A DNA stretch of 44,156 bases, taken from IMG/VR virus record IMGVR_UViG_3300031576_000109, positions 1 through 44,156 of that record; one strand, written 5' to 3'. The stretch is from a virus. The notes beneath the pieces were generated by a model. That model made no database searches, had not been told where the DNA came from, and was given only the letters and a program-made list of their open reading frames with translations. The translations under genes and the position numbers were made by a program. Shown one piece after another: positions 13,521 through 19,821 of this stretch; the stretch's first letter is position 1, and each line of letters begins with the position of its first letter.

Positions 13521-13548
13521 AGTATACCCCGGGGGCGAGCGAAGTCAA
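13521..13548 (-). promoter_or_regulatory. Early leftward promoter
   Basis: On the minus strand TTGACT (13548-13543) and TATACT (13526-13521) are separated by 16 bp, five of six matches to each sigma70 consensus. Immediately upstream (13553-13582) lies the most A/T-rich stretch of the region, positioned as an UP element. Transcription would start near 13514, cross the tRNA-like element in antisense and enter the early operon at 13373. Confidence 0.75.
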
Positions 13549-13687
13549 CGGGAAATCGCAAAAAAAATAGAAAAAATAATCAGACGCCAACCGTACATAG
13601 ATACGACCGGGGTAATGGCCGCGAGGACAGGGACACACGGGTCAGGGACGTTCCTCGCGGGGCGCGGGGAGGGAGGGCGTTGACCGC

Positions 13688-13706
13688 GCCCCCACATTGT
13701 GGGGGC
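13688..13706. promoter_or_regulatory. 19-bp perfect palindrome upstream of the integrase
   Basis: GCCCCCACA-T-TGTGGGGGC, perfect 9-bp arms around one base, 35 bp before the preferred integrase start. It could be a repressor operator, an integrase arm/accessory site or a hairpin. It overlaps the most upstream possible integrase start codon (GTG 13699), an argument for a later start. Confidence 0.5.
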
Positions 13707-13740
13707 TTGGGTGGCGGATTCCCGGTCACACACGGGGTCG

Positions 13741-14631
13741 GTGTCGGTCGCGGTCCACGGCGAGCAATGGCTGACCGAGCTCGCCAACCATGGCCGCGAG
13801 CCGTGGACGGTCAAGACCTACCGCGACCGCCTCCGGTGGCTCTCCGAATGGCTCACCTCCCTCGGCCTCGGCGTGGCCGAGGTCACCCCGGGCGGGGTCG
13901 AGCAGTGGCTCTCCGACCAGCGGGAGCGGGGCCTCGCCCCGAAGACGCGCGCCGCGAACCTGTCGGTCGTCCGCGGCTTCTTCGCCTGGCTCCACCTCTG
14001 CGGCTATCTTGACCGGGACCCCCTCGCCGGCGTCGGCCCCATCCGGGTCCCCCGGCGGCTCCCCCGGGACCTCCCGGTGGAGGAGGTCCTCCAGGTCCTG
14101 GCGGCCGCGCGGACCCCCCGCGAGCGGGTGATCGTGGAACTTCTCTACGGGAGCGGGGTCCGGCTCGGCGAGCTCCTCTCCGCGACCGTCTCGGGGACCA
14201 CCCTCGCGCCCGCGGGCGGGCCGACGGGCGGGAGGATCCTCGTCCGGGGGAAGGGCGGCCACGAGCGGCGCCCCCCGCTCTCCCGCCCCGCAGCCCTCGC
14301 GATCCGGACGTGGCTCCCGGAGCGCATGCGCCTCGCGGCGGCCCTGCCGGCGCCGACGGATCTGCTCCTCCTCGGCCGCCAGGGGCCGCTCAAGCGAAGC
14401 CGCGTCCGCGGGATCCTCTATGCCGTCGCCGCCCGGACCGCCCTCGACCGGCGGGTCTACCCCCACCTCCTCCGGGTCTGCTTTGCCACCCATCTCCTCG
14501 AGGGCGGGGCCGACCTCCGCACGGTCCAGGAGCTCCTCGGCCACGCCAACCTGGCCACCACGCAGCTCTACACGGCCGTCGCGGACGGCCGCGCCGTGGC
14601 CGAGTACGGCCGGACCCACCCGCGGGCATGA
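13741..14631 (+). CDS. int: XerC/D-like tyrosine integrase
   Basis: 296 residues from the GTG at 13741. Earlier in-frame GTG codons (13699, 13711) exist, but the chosen one places the SAM-like domain at the usual distance and leaves the palindrome untranslated. The N-terminal core-binding domain is residues 6-95. Catalytic residues: Arg141 (SGVRLGE), Lys171 (GKGGHE), His242 and Arg245 (HLLRVCFATHLLEGG), His268 (GHANL) and Tyr277 (QLYTAV). Family knowledge: site-specific integration or excision of the prophage. It runs opposite to nearly all other genes and lies directly beside the tRNA-like attP candidate. A second, shorter tyrosine recombinase is at 3777-4433. Confidence 0.9.
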   Translation: MSVAVHGEQWLTELANHGREPWTVKTYRDRLRWLSEWLTSLGLGVAEVTPGGVEQWLSDQRERGLAPKTRAANLSVVRGFFAWLHLCGYLDRDPLAGVGPIRVPRRLPRDLPVEEVLQVLAAARTPRERVIVELLYGSGVRLGELLSATVSGTTLAPAGGPTGGRILVRGKGGHERRPPLSRPAALAIRTWLPERMRLAAALPAPTDLLLLGRQGPLKRSRVRGILYAVAARTALDRRVYPHLLRVCFATHLLEGGADLRTVQELLGHANLATTQLYTAVADGRAVAEYGRTHPRA

Positions 14632-14652
14632 GCGCGTCCGGGAGGAGCCGCG

Positions 14653-14662
14653 CAGACGTCTG
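14653..14662. promoter_or_regulatory. CAGACGTCTG palindrome, copy upstream of the HicB promoter
   Basis: Perfect 10-bp palindrome 24 bp upstream of the -35 of the rightward promoter at 14687. The same 10-mer recurs at 15517-15526 (just after this module) and 5118-5127. Position suggests an operator. Confidence 0.5.
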
Positions 14663-14686
14663 TACGGGGATAAAGCACGGGGTCCC

Positions 14687-14715
14687 TTGACGTCGAGGGG
14701 GCCATAGAGTAGATT
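14687..14715 (+). promoter_or_regulatory. Promoter of the HicB-like operon
   Basis: TTGACG (14687-14692), 17-bp spacer, TAGATT (14710-14715). The start would be near 14722, leaving a leader of about 90 nt that contains a 7-bp G/C hairpin (14747-14766) before the AGGAGG ribosome site at 14803. The moron at 23348 uses the same -10 hexamer and spacing. Confidence 0.65.
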
Positions 14716-14815
14716 GACACCGGTCCTGCGATGCACGAAAGAGAGACCCCCGGCCGGTCCCGGGGGCGGGGGGCGGGACAAAAAGCATCGGGTGGGGACC
14801 GCGAGGAGGCCTCAG

Positions 14816-15193
14816 ATGCACCCCAAGTACCCCGTCAAGCGAATCCTGATGAAGAGGGACGCGCGGGCGGACTGCTGGGTGGCCCAATGCGTCGATTTCG
14901 ACCTCGTGGCCCAGGCGAAGACGCTAGAGGACCTCCCCAAGGCGCTCGGCCACGTCTACTGGGGCGAGGTCATCCTGGCCCTCGAGAACGGCGAGGACGT
15001 GAGGTTCAATCCCGCCCCCGAGGAGGCCATCATCGAATGGGCGAACATCACCGAGAGGACCACGGCCAAGAAAAGCCTCCCCTGGAAGGACTTCACCCCG
15101 ACCTGGCTGCCCGGCGCCCTCGGGCGGCTGGCCAAAAAGTTCCTATCGGCCGCCCGGAAAGATGTTGAAGTGGCCGAGATGGCGCCCTCCTAA
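14816..15193 (+). CDS. HicB-like antitoxin-fold protein
   Basis: 125 residues from ATG 14816 with AGGAGG 7 nt upstream. The N-terminal strand-strand-helix (KRILMKRDARADCWVAQCVDFDLVAQAKTLEDLPKAL, residues about 8-44) matches the partial RNase-H-like HicB fold. HicB-type antitoxins neutralise a HicA RNase and repress their operon. The C-terminal half (WANITERTTAKKSLPWKDFTPTWLP...) does not show a clear DNA-binding HTH or RHH. No typical HicA follows; the next gene is a 90-aa protein of unknown type. It could be an orphan HicB acting as lysogeny regulator. Confidence 0.6.
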   Translation: MHPKYPVKRILMKRDARADCWVAQCVDFDLVAQAKTLEDLPKALGHVYWGEVILALENGEDVRFNPAPEEAIIEWANITERTTAKKSLPWKDFTPTWLPGALGRLAKKFLSAARKDVEVAEMAPS

Positions 15194-15205
15194 GGGCGGC
15201 TTTCG

Positions 15206-15478
15206 GTGCCTTACAATCCCGCCTGGGATAGGCTCGTTCCATGCACTCCGGGGGAAGTCATCGACCGGTGCGCCCGAGCCGGCATCACCCTCGAGGTCCG
15301 CGCCTCGAAAAGCGCGCCGGAAGTCCGCTACCTCGTGCGCCTGGAGAACGGGGTGCCCCTGACGGTGGACGGCCGGCCGTTGCGGGCCATCCTTTCCCCG
15401 GGCGTCGGAGACCGCTACGCGACCCTCCGGTACTTCTGCGACGCGCTAAGAATCCCCCGCGACCTCTTCAAGGTATAG
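15206..15478 (+). CDS. Hypothetical partner of the HicB-like protein, 90 aa
   Basis: GTG start 12 bp after the HicB-like gene, with AAGGG upstream. Sequence MPYNPAWDRLVPCTPGEVIDRCARAGITLEVRAS... An N-terminal helix with the P-G-E-V-I-x-x-C-x-x-A-G-I pattern, then short strands and a C-terminal helix (ATLRYFCDALRIPRDLF). It lacks the Gly-Ser-His motif of HicA, so I do not call it a HicA toxin. Followed by a plausible intrinsic terminator at 15496. Confidence 0.5.
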   Translation: MPYNPAWDRLVPCTPGEVIDRCARAGITLEVRASKSAPEVRYLVRLENGVPLTVDGRPLRAILSPGVGDRYATLRYFCDALRIPRDLFKV

Positions 15479-15495
15479 AGGGCCTGCGGACCTGA

Positions 15496-15515
15496 GCCCC
15501 CAGGGGGGGCGTTTT
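15496..15515 (+). terminator. Terminator of the rightward module
   Basis: GCCCCC-AGG-GGGGGC stem followed by GTTTT, 18 bp after the last plus-strand stop codon. It fits a rho-independent terminator for the HicB-like operon. Confidence 0.65.
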
Positions 15516-15516
15516 A

Positions 15517-15526
15517 CAGACGTCTG
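15517..15526. promoter_or_regulatory. CAGACGTCTG palindrome, copy after the HicB operon
   Basis: Second intergenic copy of the palindrome, 39 bp beyond the last plus-strand gene and between convergent operons. Together with the copy at 14653-14662 it brackets the HicB-like operon. Confidence 0.45.
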
Positions 15527-15588
15527 CACGAACGGGCGGGGGCCCGGACCTGGACCGCGGTTTGTCTGGACTGACCCCGCCCGGAAAG

Positions 15589-15635
15589 GGCCCCGGGCGG
15601 CCGCGGCGTGGCGAGTCCGCGGCCGCCCCGGGGCC
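15589..15635 (-). terminator. Large hairpin at the end of the leftward late operon
   Basis: An 18-base arm (15589-15606) pairs with 15617-15635, with one bulged C and a 10-nt loop. It lies 17 bp beyond the holin stop on the minus strand. There is no U tract, as often in very GC-rich genomes. Together with 15496-15515 it separates convergent transcription. Confidence 0.6.
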
Positions 15636-15648
15636 GGGCGGGGAGGCA

Positions 15649-15671
15649 CGGCTACGTCCCGGACGTAGCCG
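15649..15671. terminator. 23-bp palindrome covering the holin stop codon
   Basis: CGGCTACGTCC and GGACGTAGCCG are perfect 11-bp arms around a single base. The holin TAG stop lies inside the palindrome. In RNA it would form a stable hairpin at the 3' end of the late message, probably contributing to termination or message stability. Confidence 0.5.
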
Positions 15672-15897
15672 ATGGCGAAGCTGGGGAAGACGGGGGCGAC
15701 GCCGCGGCCTTCTTCTCGCCCCAGGCGCTGGCGGCATCGATGGCCGACTCGCCCAGGATGAAGGCGGACATGACGCCGGCGATGAGCATCACGGTGTCCG
15801 GCTGGAGCCCGAGCTTGAGGGCGTCGTTCAGCCCGGCGAGAAGCGCGACGGCGATCGCCGAGAAGTACTTCCGGCTCTTGAGCGCGGTCGGCAGCAT
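15652..15897 (-). CDS. Putative holin
   Basis: 81 residues, MLPTALKSRKYFSAIAVALLAG... Two hydrophobic segments (about 12-32 and 36-56) joined by a short loop (LKLGLQPDT), followed by a polar Ala/Ser/Pro tail. The layout and RKYFSAIA...LNDALKLGL...ILGESAIDAASAWG resemble two-TM phage holins. It is the last gene of the late operon and overlaps the u-spanin-like gene (TGATG). Holins form holes that trigger lysis. Confidence 0.65.
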   Translation of the reverse strand: MLPTALKSRKYFSAIAVALLAGLNDALKLGLQPDTVMLIAGVMSAFILGESAIDAASAWGEKKAAASPPSSPASPSATSGT

Positions 15898-16334
15898 CAG
15901 GCACCCCCTCGTTTTCCGGCGTAGCCCTGGAGGACGGCCAGGCCCACGGCGAGGATCGAGCCCCAGACGCTCGCCCCGCCCTTCGGATCCGGTGCGGGAA
16001 GTTTCGCCTCCGCAATGCGGGCCGCCTCGAGGCGCGCGATCTCGCTGGCTTTCGAGGCGACCTCATCGGCCTTCTTCTCGAAGGCCTCTTTCAGGCGCGC
16101 GGCCGCCTCCGGCTCGAGGCCCTCCTTCTTCAGGCGCCCAAGGAGTTCCTCGGACAACTTCGAGAAGGCGGTCCGCGCCGCGGCCTCGCCGGCGCGCCCC
16201 GCCAGGTCAGCGGTCGCGGCGACCAGGTTCTGGCGCTCCTCGGGCGACAGGCCCGCGCACCCTCCCACGGCCCCCAGGGCCAGGGCTCCGACGACGGCGG
16301 CCCCGAGGGTCGCCGTCCAAGCTTGCTTGCCCAT
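15897..16334 (-). CDS. u-spanin-like lipoprotein with C-terminal membrane anchor
   Basis: 145 residues. ATG 16334 is chosen because AAAGGAGG lies just upstream; the earlier ATG 16352 lacks it. The N-terminal signal ALALGAVGGC places a lipobox Cys at residue 26. A helical, charged periplasmic-type region follows (LSEELLGRLKKEG...AAARLKEAFEKKADEVASKASEIARLEAARIAEA), then a C-terminal hydrophobic helix (SVWGSILAVGLAVLQGYAG, about 122-140). A lipoprotein at one end and a transmembrane helix at the other is the topology of unimolecular spanins, which fuse inner and outer membranes at the end of lysis. Adjacent holin supports this. The C-terminal KRGG is short. Confidence 0.65.
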   Translation of the reverse strand: MGKQAWTATLGAAVVGALALGAVGGCAGLSPEERQNLVAATADLAGRAGEAAARTAFSKLSEELLGRLKKEGLEPEAAARLKEAFEKKADEVASKASEIARLEAARIAEAKLPAPDPKGGASVWGSILAVGLAVLQGYAGKRGGA

Positions 16335-16361
16335 CCGTCCTCCTTTCCCCATGTCGATGCT

Positions 16362-16661
16362 CTACTTCATTCCCTTCTCGATCCGGTCGAGCTGCTTGAA
16401 CATCGCCCGGTCGCGTTCGTCCCGCACGGCGATGGCCTGCGAGAGCGTCCCCGCGAGGGCCTGCGTGGCGTGGGTATTGGCCTCGATGGCCCCGGTGTTG
16501 GCCCGCATGTTCTCGAGCGCGTTGTCCACGAGCGTCCGGTTCTGCGCGATCAACGTGCGGATCAGGCTCTTGACCAGCCAGACCATGAGGCCGCCGAGCG
16601 TCCCGCCCCCCACGAACGCCGTCACGACGGCCAGGAGGACCGTTTTCCACGTCTCGCTCAT
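16362..16661 (-). CDS. Membrane-anchored coiled-coil protein of the lysis block
   Basis: 99 residues with one N-terminal membrane segment (VLLAVVTAFVGGGTLGGLMVWLV, residues 8-30) and a long helical cytoplasmic or periplasmic part (TLVDNALENMRANTGAIEANT...). Position between QueA-like gene and the spanin suggests a lysis accessory such as an antiholin, second holin or i-spanin. No further evidence for any one of these. Confidence 0.55.
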   Translation of the reverse strand: MSETWKTVLLAVVTAFVGGGTLGGLMVWLVKSLIRTLIAQNRTLVDNALENMRANTGAIEANTHATQALAGTLSQAIAVRDERDRAMFKQLDRIEKGMK

Positions 16662-16673
16662 GGGGATTTCCCC

Positions 16674-17642
16674 TCACACGATCAGCATCGAGTCGCCATA
16701 GTCGGCAAAGCGGTATCTCTGGGCGATGGCCTCCCGGTAGGCCCGCCGGACGTTCTCGGTCCCCCCAAAGGCCGCCGTCATGGCGAGCATCTTTTCCCGG
16801 GGGAAGTGGAAGTTCGTGAGGAAGGCCGCGGTCGCCTTGAATTCGAAGCCTTCGTAGACGAGGAGGGTGGAGCGCCCCTCGGCCTGGCCCGTCCGGGCCC
16901 AGGTTTCGAGCGCCTTCACCACCGTGGTCCCGACCGCGAGGACCTTCCCCGCGGGGGGGTCCGCGATCCGGTAGGGCTCCGCCGGCGAGAAGGGCTCGTG
17001 CTGTTCGACGTAGGCCGTCTCGATGCGCCGGAGGCCGTCAATGTCGATGTGGAGGGTGAGCTCCCGCAGATCGAGCTTCCCGAGCGTGTCGGGGTCCAGG
17101 CTTACGCCGGCCGTGGGCGAGGCCAGCGTCCCCACCTCCCGCGCGTAGAGCGGCTCGTACCACGGATATTCCGCCGGGTCCTTCGGGCGCCGGACCCAGC
17201 TCAGGACGGGGAGATGGCCCACCATCTCGAGGTCGGCCGGCTCCTCGAACCCGAGGAGGACCCGCTGCGGCCCCAGGACCTCGAGGATTTCCACCTTGCT
17301 CCCGTCCGCCTCGAGATACCAGGCCCGCCGGTCCTCGATGTAGCCCGTCGCGGCGGCGAGGGTGGCCTCCCAGGTCCGGTCGTCCCGCTTCCTCTTGAGC
17401 CACGCCTCGGCCCGATGGCCCGTGTCCCGCCAGAGGACCACGACGCCGCGGTAGAGCTTCGAGTTGTTCACCCAGACCTGGAGGCCCCGGGCGTACTCTG
17501 GAAGGTCCGCCAGCCTCCGATGCTCGCACTTCCCGGTCGTCCGGTCGAGGACCAGCATCCGGGACTTGCCGCGGAAGGGGAGCGGCCCGCCCGTCACGAG
17601 GCCGGGGGGCAGCGAGAAGTCGAGGTCCGAGGTCGGTGTCAT
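16674..17642 (-). CDS. queA: QueA-like S-adenosylmethionine:tRNA ribosyltransferase-isomerase
   Basis: 322 residues from ATG 17642 (ATGA overlap with the 208-aa gene). Bacterial QueA transfers and isomerises the ribosyl group of SAM onto preQ1 in tRNA, giving epoxyqueuosine. Matching blocks: N-terminal DLDFSLPPGLV and RMLVLDRTTGKCEHRRLADLPEY; SPTAGVSLD (175-183) for the family APTAGLHFD; LTLHIDIDGL (195-204) for TLHVGAGTF; AVGTTVVKALE (236-246); FLTNFHFPREKML (274-286); AFGG (291-294); YRFADYGDSMLI (310-321). The family's glycine-rich VGAGTF loop is changed, so the substrate may differ. No other queuosine or 7-deazaguanine gene (folE, queC-F, tgt, dpdA) is seen. It is slightly shorter than the roughly 350-aa bacterial enzymes. 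Confidence 0.85.
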   Translation of the reverse strand: MTPTSDLDFSLPPGLVTGGPLPFRGKSRMLVLDRTTGKCEHRRLADLPEYARGLQVWVNNSKLYRGVVVLWRDTGHRAEAWLKRKRDDRTWEATLAAATGYIEDRRAWYLEADGSKVEILEVLGPQRVLLGFEEPADLEMVGHLPVLSWVRRPKDPAEYPWYEPLYAREVGTLASPTAGVSLDPDTLGKLDLRELTLHIDIDGLRRIETAYVEQHEPFSPAEPYRIADPPAGKVLAVGTTVVKALETWARTGQAEGRSTLLVYEGFEFKATAAFLTNFHFPREKMLAMTAAFGGTENVRRAYREAIAQRYRFADYGDSMLIV

Positions 17643-18265
17643 GGCTTTTCCAGCTTCCCCGTCTCTTCCGTGGCGACGGCGGGGGCCTCGGCCTCGTCGT
17701 CGATGAGGCGCCGGACTTTGTACTCGTCCAGGCCGAGGTTCTTCCGGATCATGGCCACCTTCCCCAAGGCCGCCGCGAGGGGCCAGATCCAGCGGTCGGC
17801 CTCTTCCGGCGATGCCGTCGGCAGTTCGGTGAGAACCACGTCGCCCACCTTGCGGCCGCCCTCGATTTTTTTCGCCGGCGAGAGGGCCATCTCCAGGCAC
17901 CAGACGGCCCCGGACATCTCCTCGTCGGAGAGCTCGAGGGTCTGCGTCCGCACGCGCGCCGTCTCCAGCAACCGCAACTTCTGCATCGCGCCGGTCTCGG
18001 TATCGAACTGCACCTCCCAGTCGTCCTCCGCGCCGAAGAGGAGGGCGTATTTCCCCCCGTGCTGGCGCGCGTAGTAGGACTCGCGCTTCAGGGCCTGGAG
18101 GAGCGCGTAGGTCTCGAACTGCGCGAACCTGCGCTGGGTGGCGTCATAGACCGTGTCGCCCACTCTCGATGGCAGTTCGAAGCCGGCCGCGAGCTGCATC
18201 AGATAATTCGCCTGCTCCACGGTCAACTGCACCCGGTACTTCTTCCGGTTCTGTGACGTAGCCAT
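17639..18265 (-). CDS. Hypothetical protein, 208 aa
   Basis: MATSQNRKKYRVQLTVEQANYL..., soluble, with mixed alpha/beta character. No signal peptide or membrane segment. Distinct parts include QALKRESYYARQHGGKYALLFGAEDDWEVQFDTETG and a helical C-terminus (WIWPLAAALGKVAMIRKNLGLDEYKVRRLIDDE). Its stop overlaps the QueA-like start, so the two are likely translated together and may cooperate. Not an endolysin by any motif I recognise. Confidence 0.6.
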   Translation of the reverse strand: MATSQNRKKYRVQLTVEQANYLMQLAAGFELPSRVGDTVYDATQRRFAQFETYALLQALKRESYYARQHGGKYALLFGAEDDWEVQFDTETGAMQKLRLLETARVRTQTLELSDEEMSGAVWCLEMALSPAKKIEGGRKVGDVVLTELPTASPEEADRWIWPLAAALGKVAMIRKNLGLDEYKVRRLIDDEAEAPAVATEETGKLEKP

Positions 18266-18285
18266 GCCGCGACCCTCCCCTTTCC

Positions 18286-18507
18286 CTAAAGCCCGAAGTC
18301 CGCCTTGACCTTCGCGTTCGCCGCATCGTAGGCGACCTTCTTCGCCGCCTCCACTTCGTATCGCTGGACCGCGTTGGTCACATCGGCTTTGAGGATACGC
18401 TCGGCCTCTTCCCTGGGGCTCCGGCCCGGCGGCGGCTGCTGCCCGCCGAGAAGGGCGGTAATCGCCCGGGTCTCTTGATCTTGAGTCGCAAATGTGATTT
18501 GCAGCAT
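18286..18507 (-). CDS. Hypothetical small protein, 73 aa
   Basis: MLQITFATQDQETRAITALL followed by a Pro-rich turn and a helix (EEAERILKADVTNAVQRYEVEAAKKVAYDAA). It follows the glycine-rich adhesin by 8 bp. Such small helical proteins often follow fibre genes in phages as assembly accessories, but nothing proves this here. Confidence 0.55.
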   Translation of the reverse strand: MLQITFATQDQETRAITALLGGQQPPPGRSPREEAERILKADVTNAVQRYEVEAAKKVAYDAANAKVKADFGL

Positions 18508-18515
18508 TGTACCTC

Positions 18516-19421
18516 CTAGAAGTAGGCCGTTACCACTACCAGTCCGGCGACACCATCTCCTCCCGCGCCCGATTCTCCTGCCCCATCGGTAGTGCCCCCG
18601 CCTCCGCCCCCGCCTCCGCCGTATTTACTACCACTCCCCCCGTCCCCGCCATTGTTGCCTGCTGTGTTTTCTCCACCCCCACCGCCGCCTCCTGCGCCTG
18701 CATAATTAGTTTTACTGGGATTGGGGGCTCCGCCATCTCCTCCTGGTGTGCCTCCGTTAGCTCCACCCGTCAAGGCCTCCCCCAAGGTCTGCGCCGTTCC
18801 GCCACTCCCACCGATGCCCTCGGCGTTTCCAGTAGTTACACCTCCCCCTCCACCCCCGGCCCCAGTGCCGTTGACGCTCCCTCCACCTTGTGCTCCCCCA
18901 CCAGCTCCGCTCGAACCCGCACCGCCCGCCCCACCAGTCGCGGTAAATCCAGTCCCCGCCGTCCCCGCCGTTCCGGTAGAGGTCCCTCCACCTTGTCCTC
19001 CCCCACCAGCTGAGGCCGTCAGTCGCAGCGATCCAGACGCGGATTGACCGAATGAGCTGTTGCTACCGGCGTTGCCGTTGTTCCCGTTGGTCGAGTCTAC
19101 GGTCTGGGCGCTGGCCCCCGTCCCGCCTCCCCCTACGGTGATCGTCATCGTGTCGGGGATGTCCCCCGCCGCAAACCAGTGATCCGATATTCCGCCCCCG
19201 CCTCCTCCGCCTCCGCCCGATCTTCCGGTTCCCGCAAGCCCTTTCCTGCCACTGCCACCCCCGCCGCCCCCGCCGATCAGCCTCACTCGAAAGAGCCTAG
19301 CCCCATAGGGCTTGGTCCATCGATAAGTTCCGGGTTTGTCAAAGACCTCAATCTTTATTCGAGGACGTGCACCCTCTGAGTCGATCGGAGCGATAGAATA
19401 GGGGCCTGGATCGCCAGCCAT
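18516..19421 (-). CDS. Glycine-rich tail-tip adhesin
   Basis: 301 residues. The N-terminal beta segment (RIKIEVFDKPGTYRWTKPYGARLFRVRLIGGGG) is followed by about 230 residues dominated by runs of Gly with Ala, Ser, Thr and Asn, ending in the hydrophobic GLVVVTAYF. This is the phage glycine-rich domain in which polyglycine-type strands form a receptor-binding sandwich, as in gp38-like adhesins, where variable loops between glycine blocks decide host range. It sits directly after the fibre genes. Its DNA is very repetitive (GGN codons), so recombination and assembly errors are possible. Confidence 0.8.
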   Translation of the reverse strand: MAGDPGPYSIAPIDSEGARPRIKIEVFDKPGTYRWTKPYGARLFRVRLIGGGGGGGSGRKGLAGTGRSGGGGGGGGGISDHWFAAGDIPDTMTITVGGGGTGASAQTVDSTNGNNGNAGSNSSFGQSASGSLRLTASAGGGGQGGGTSTGTAGTAGTGFTATGGAGGAGSSGAGGGAQGGGSVNGTGAGGGGGGVTTGNAEGIGGSGGTAQTLGEALTGGANGGTPGGDGGAPNPSKTNYAGAGGGGGGGENTAGNNGGDGGSGSKYGGGGGGGGGTTDGAGESGAGGDGVAGLVVVTAYF

Positions 19422-19422
19422 C

Positions 19423-19821
19423 CTAGTAGTCCCCTCCGCCCTCGGCCCACACGGAGAACGTCTCAGCGTTGTGGGTGGAGCACTTGAGCACGTCGGTGGC
19501 CCCGAGCATGATCCCGCCTGGGGGATACCACTCGATCGAGAACGCCTCGACGGTCGTCGAGGGCGTCGTGGCGGGGACCAAGAGTTCCTTGATGAGCTCG
19601 TTGTTGCCCGCCCCCGCCGTCTGGATGTAAATGCGCACGACCCCGGCCGTGACCGTCCCTTCCGACTGCACCCGGAGGCCCTTGAAGAACGCTCCGTCCG
19701 CCCCGGCCGTGTAGACCGTGCCGAGCGTCCCCGTGCCGTCGCGGGCCGTGTTGGCCGTCGCGATCCGGACGGACGGGTGCTTCGGGGTGTCGACGAAGAC
19801 CGGGACGGTGGCCGCAGGCAT
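19423..19821 (-). CDS. Virion structural protein, 132 aa
   Basis: MPAATVPVFVDTPKHPSVRIATANTARDGTGTLGTVYTAG... Beta-rich, without Cys clusters, similar in style to phage fibre or decoration beta-sandwich proteins (IKELLVPATTPSTTVEAFSIEWYPPGGIML). The start overlaps the fibre stop (TAATG) and the stop is 1 bp before the adhesin start, so it belongs to the fibre module. Exact role unknown. Confidence 0.65.
   Translation of the reverse strand: MPAATVPVFVDTPKHPSVRIATANTARDGTGTLGTVYTAGADGAFFKGLRVQSEGTVTAGVVRIYIQTAGAGNNELIKELLVPATTPSTTVEAFSIEWYPPGGIMLGATDVLKCSTHNAETFSVWAEGGGDY

Noticed and set aside
13726-14781. Minus-strand open frame opposite the integrase
   Set aside because: The plus strand shows a complete set of integrase catalytic residues.
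16323-18074. Plus-strand open frame opposite the QueA-like gene
   Set aside because: The minus strand carries well-defined QueA motifs; the plus translation has no family features.
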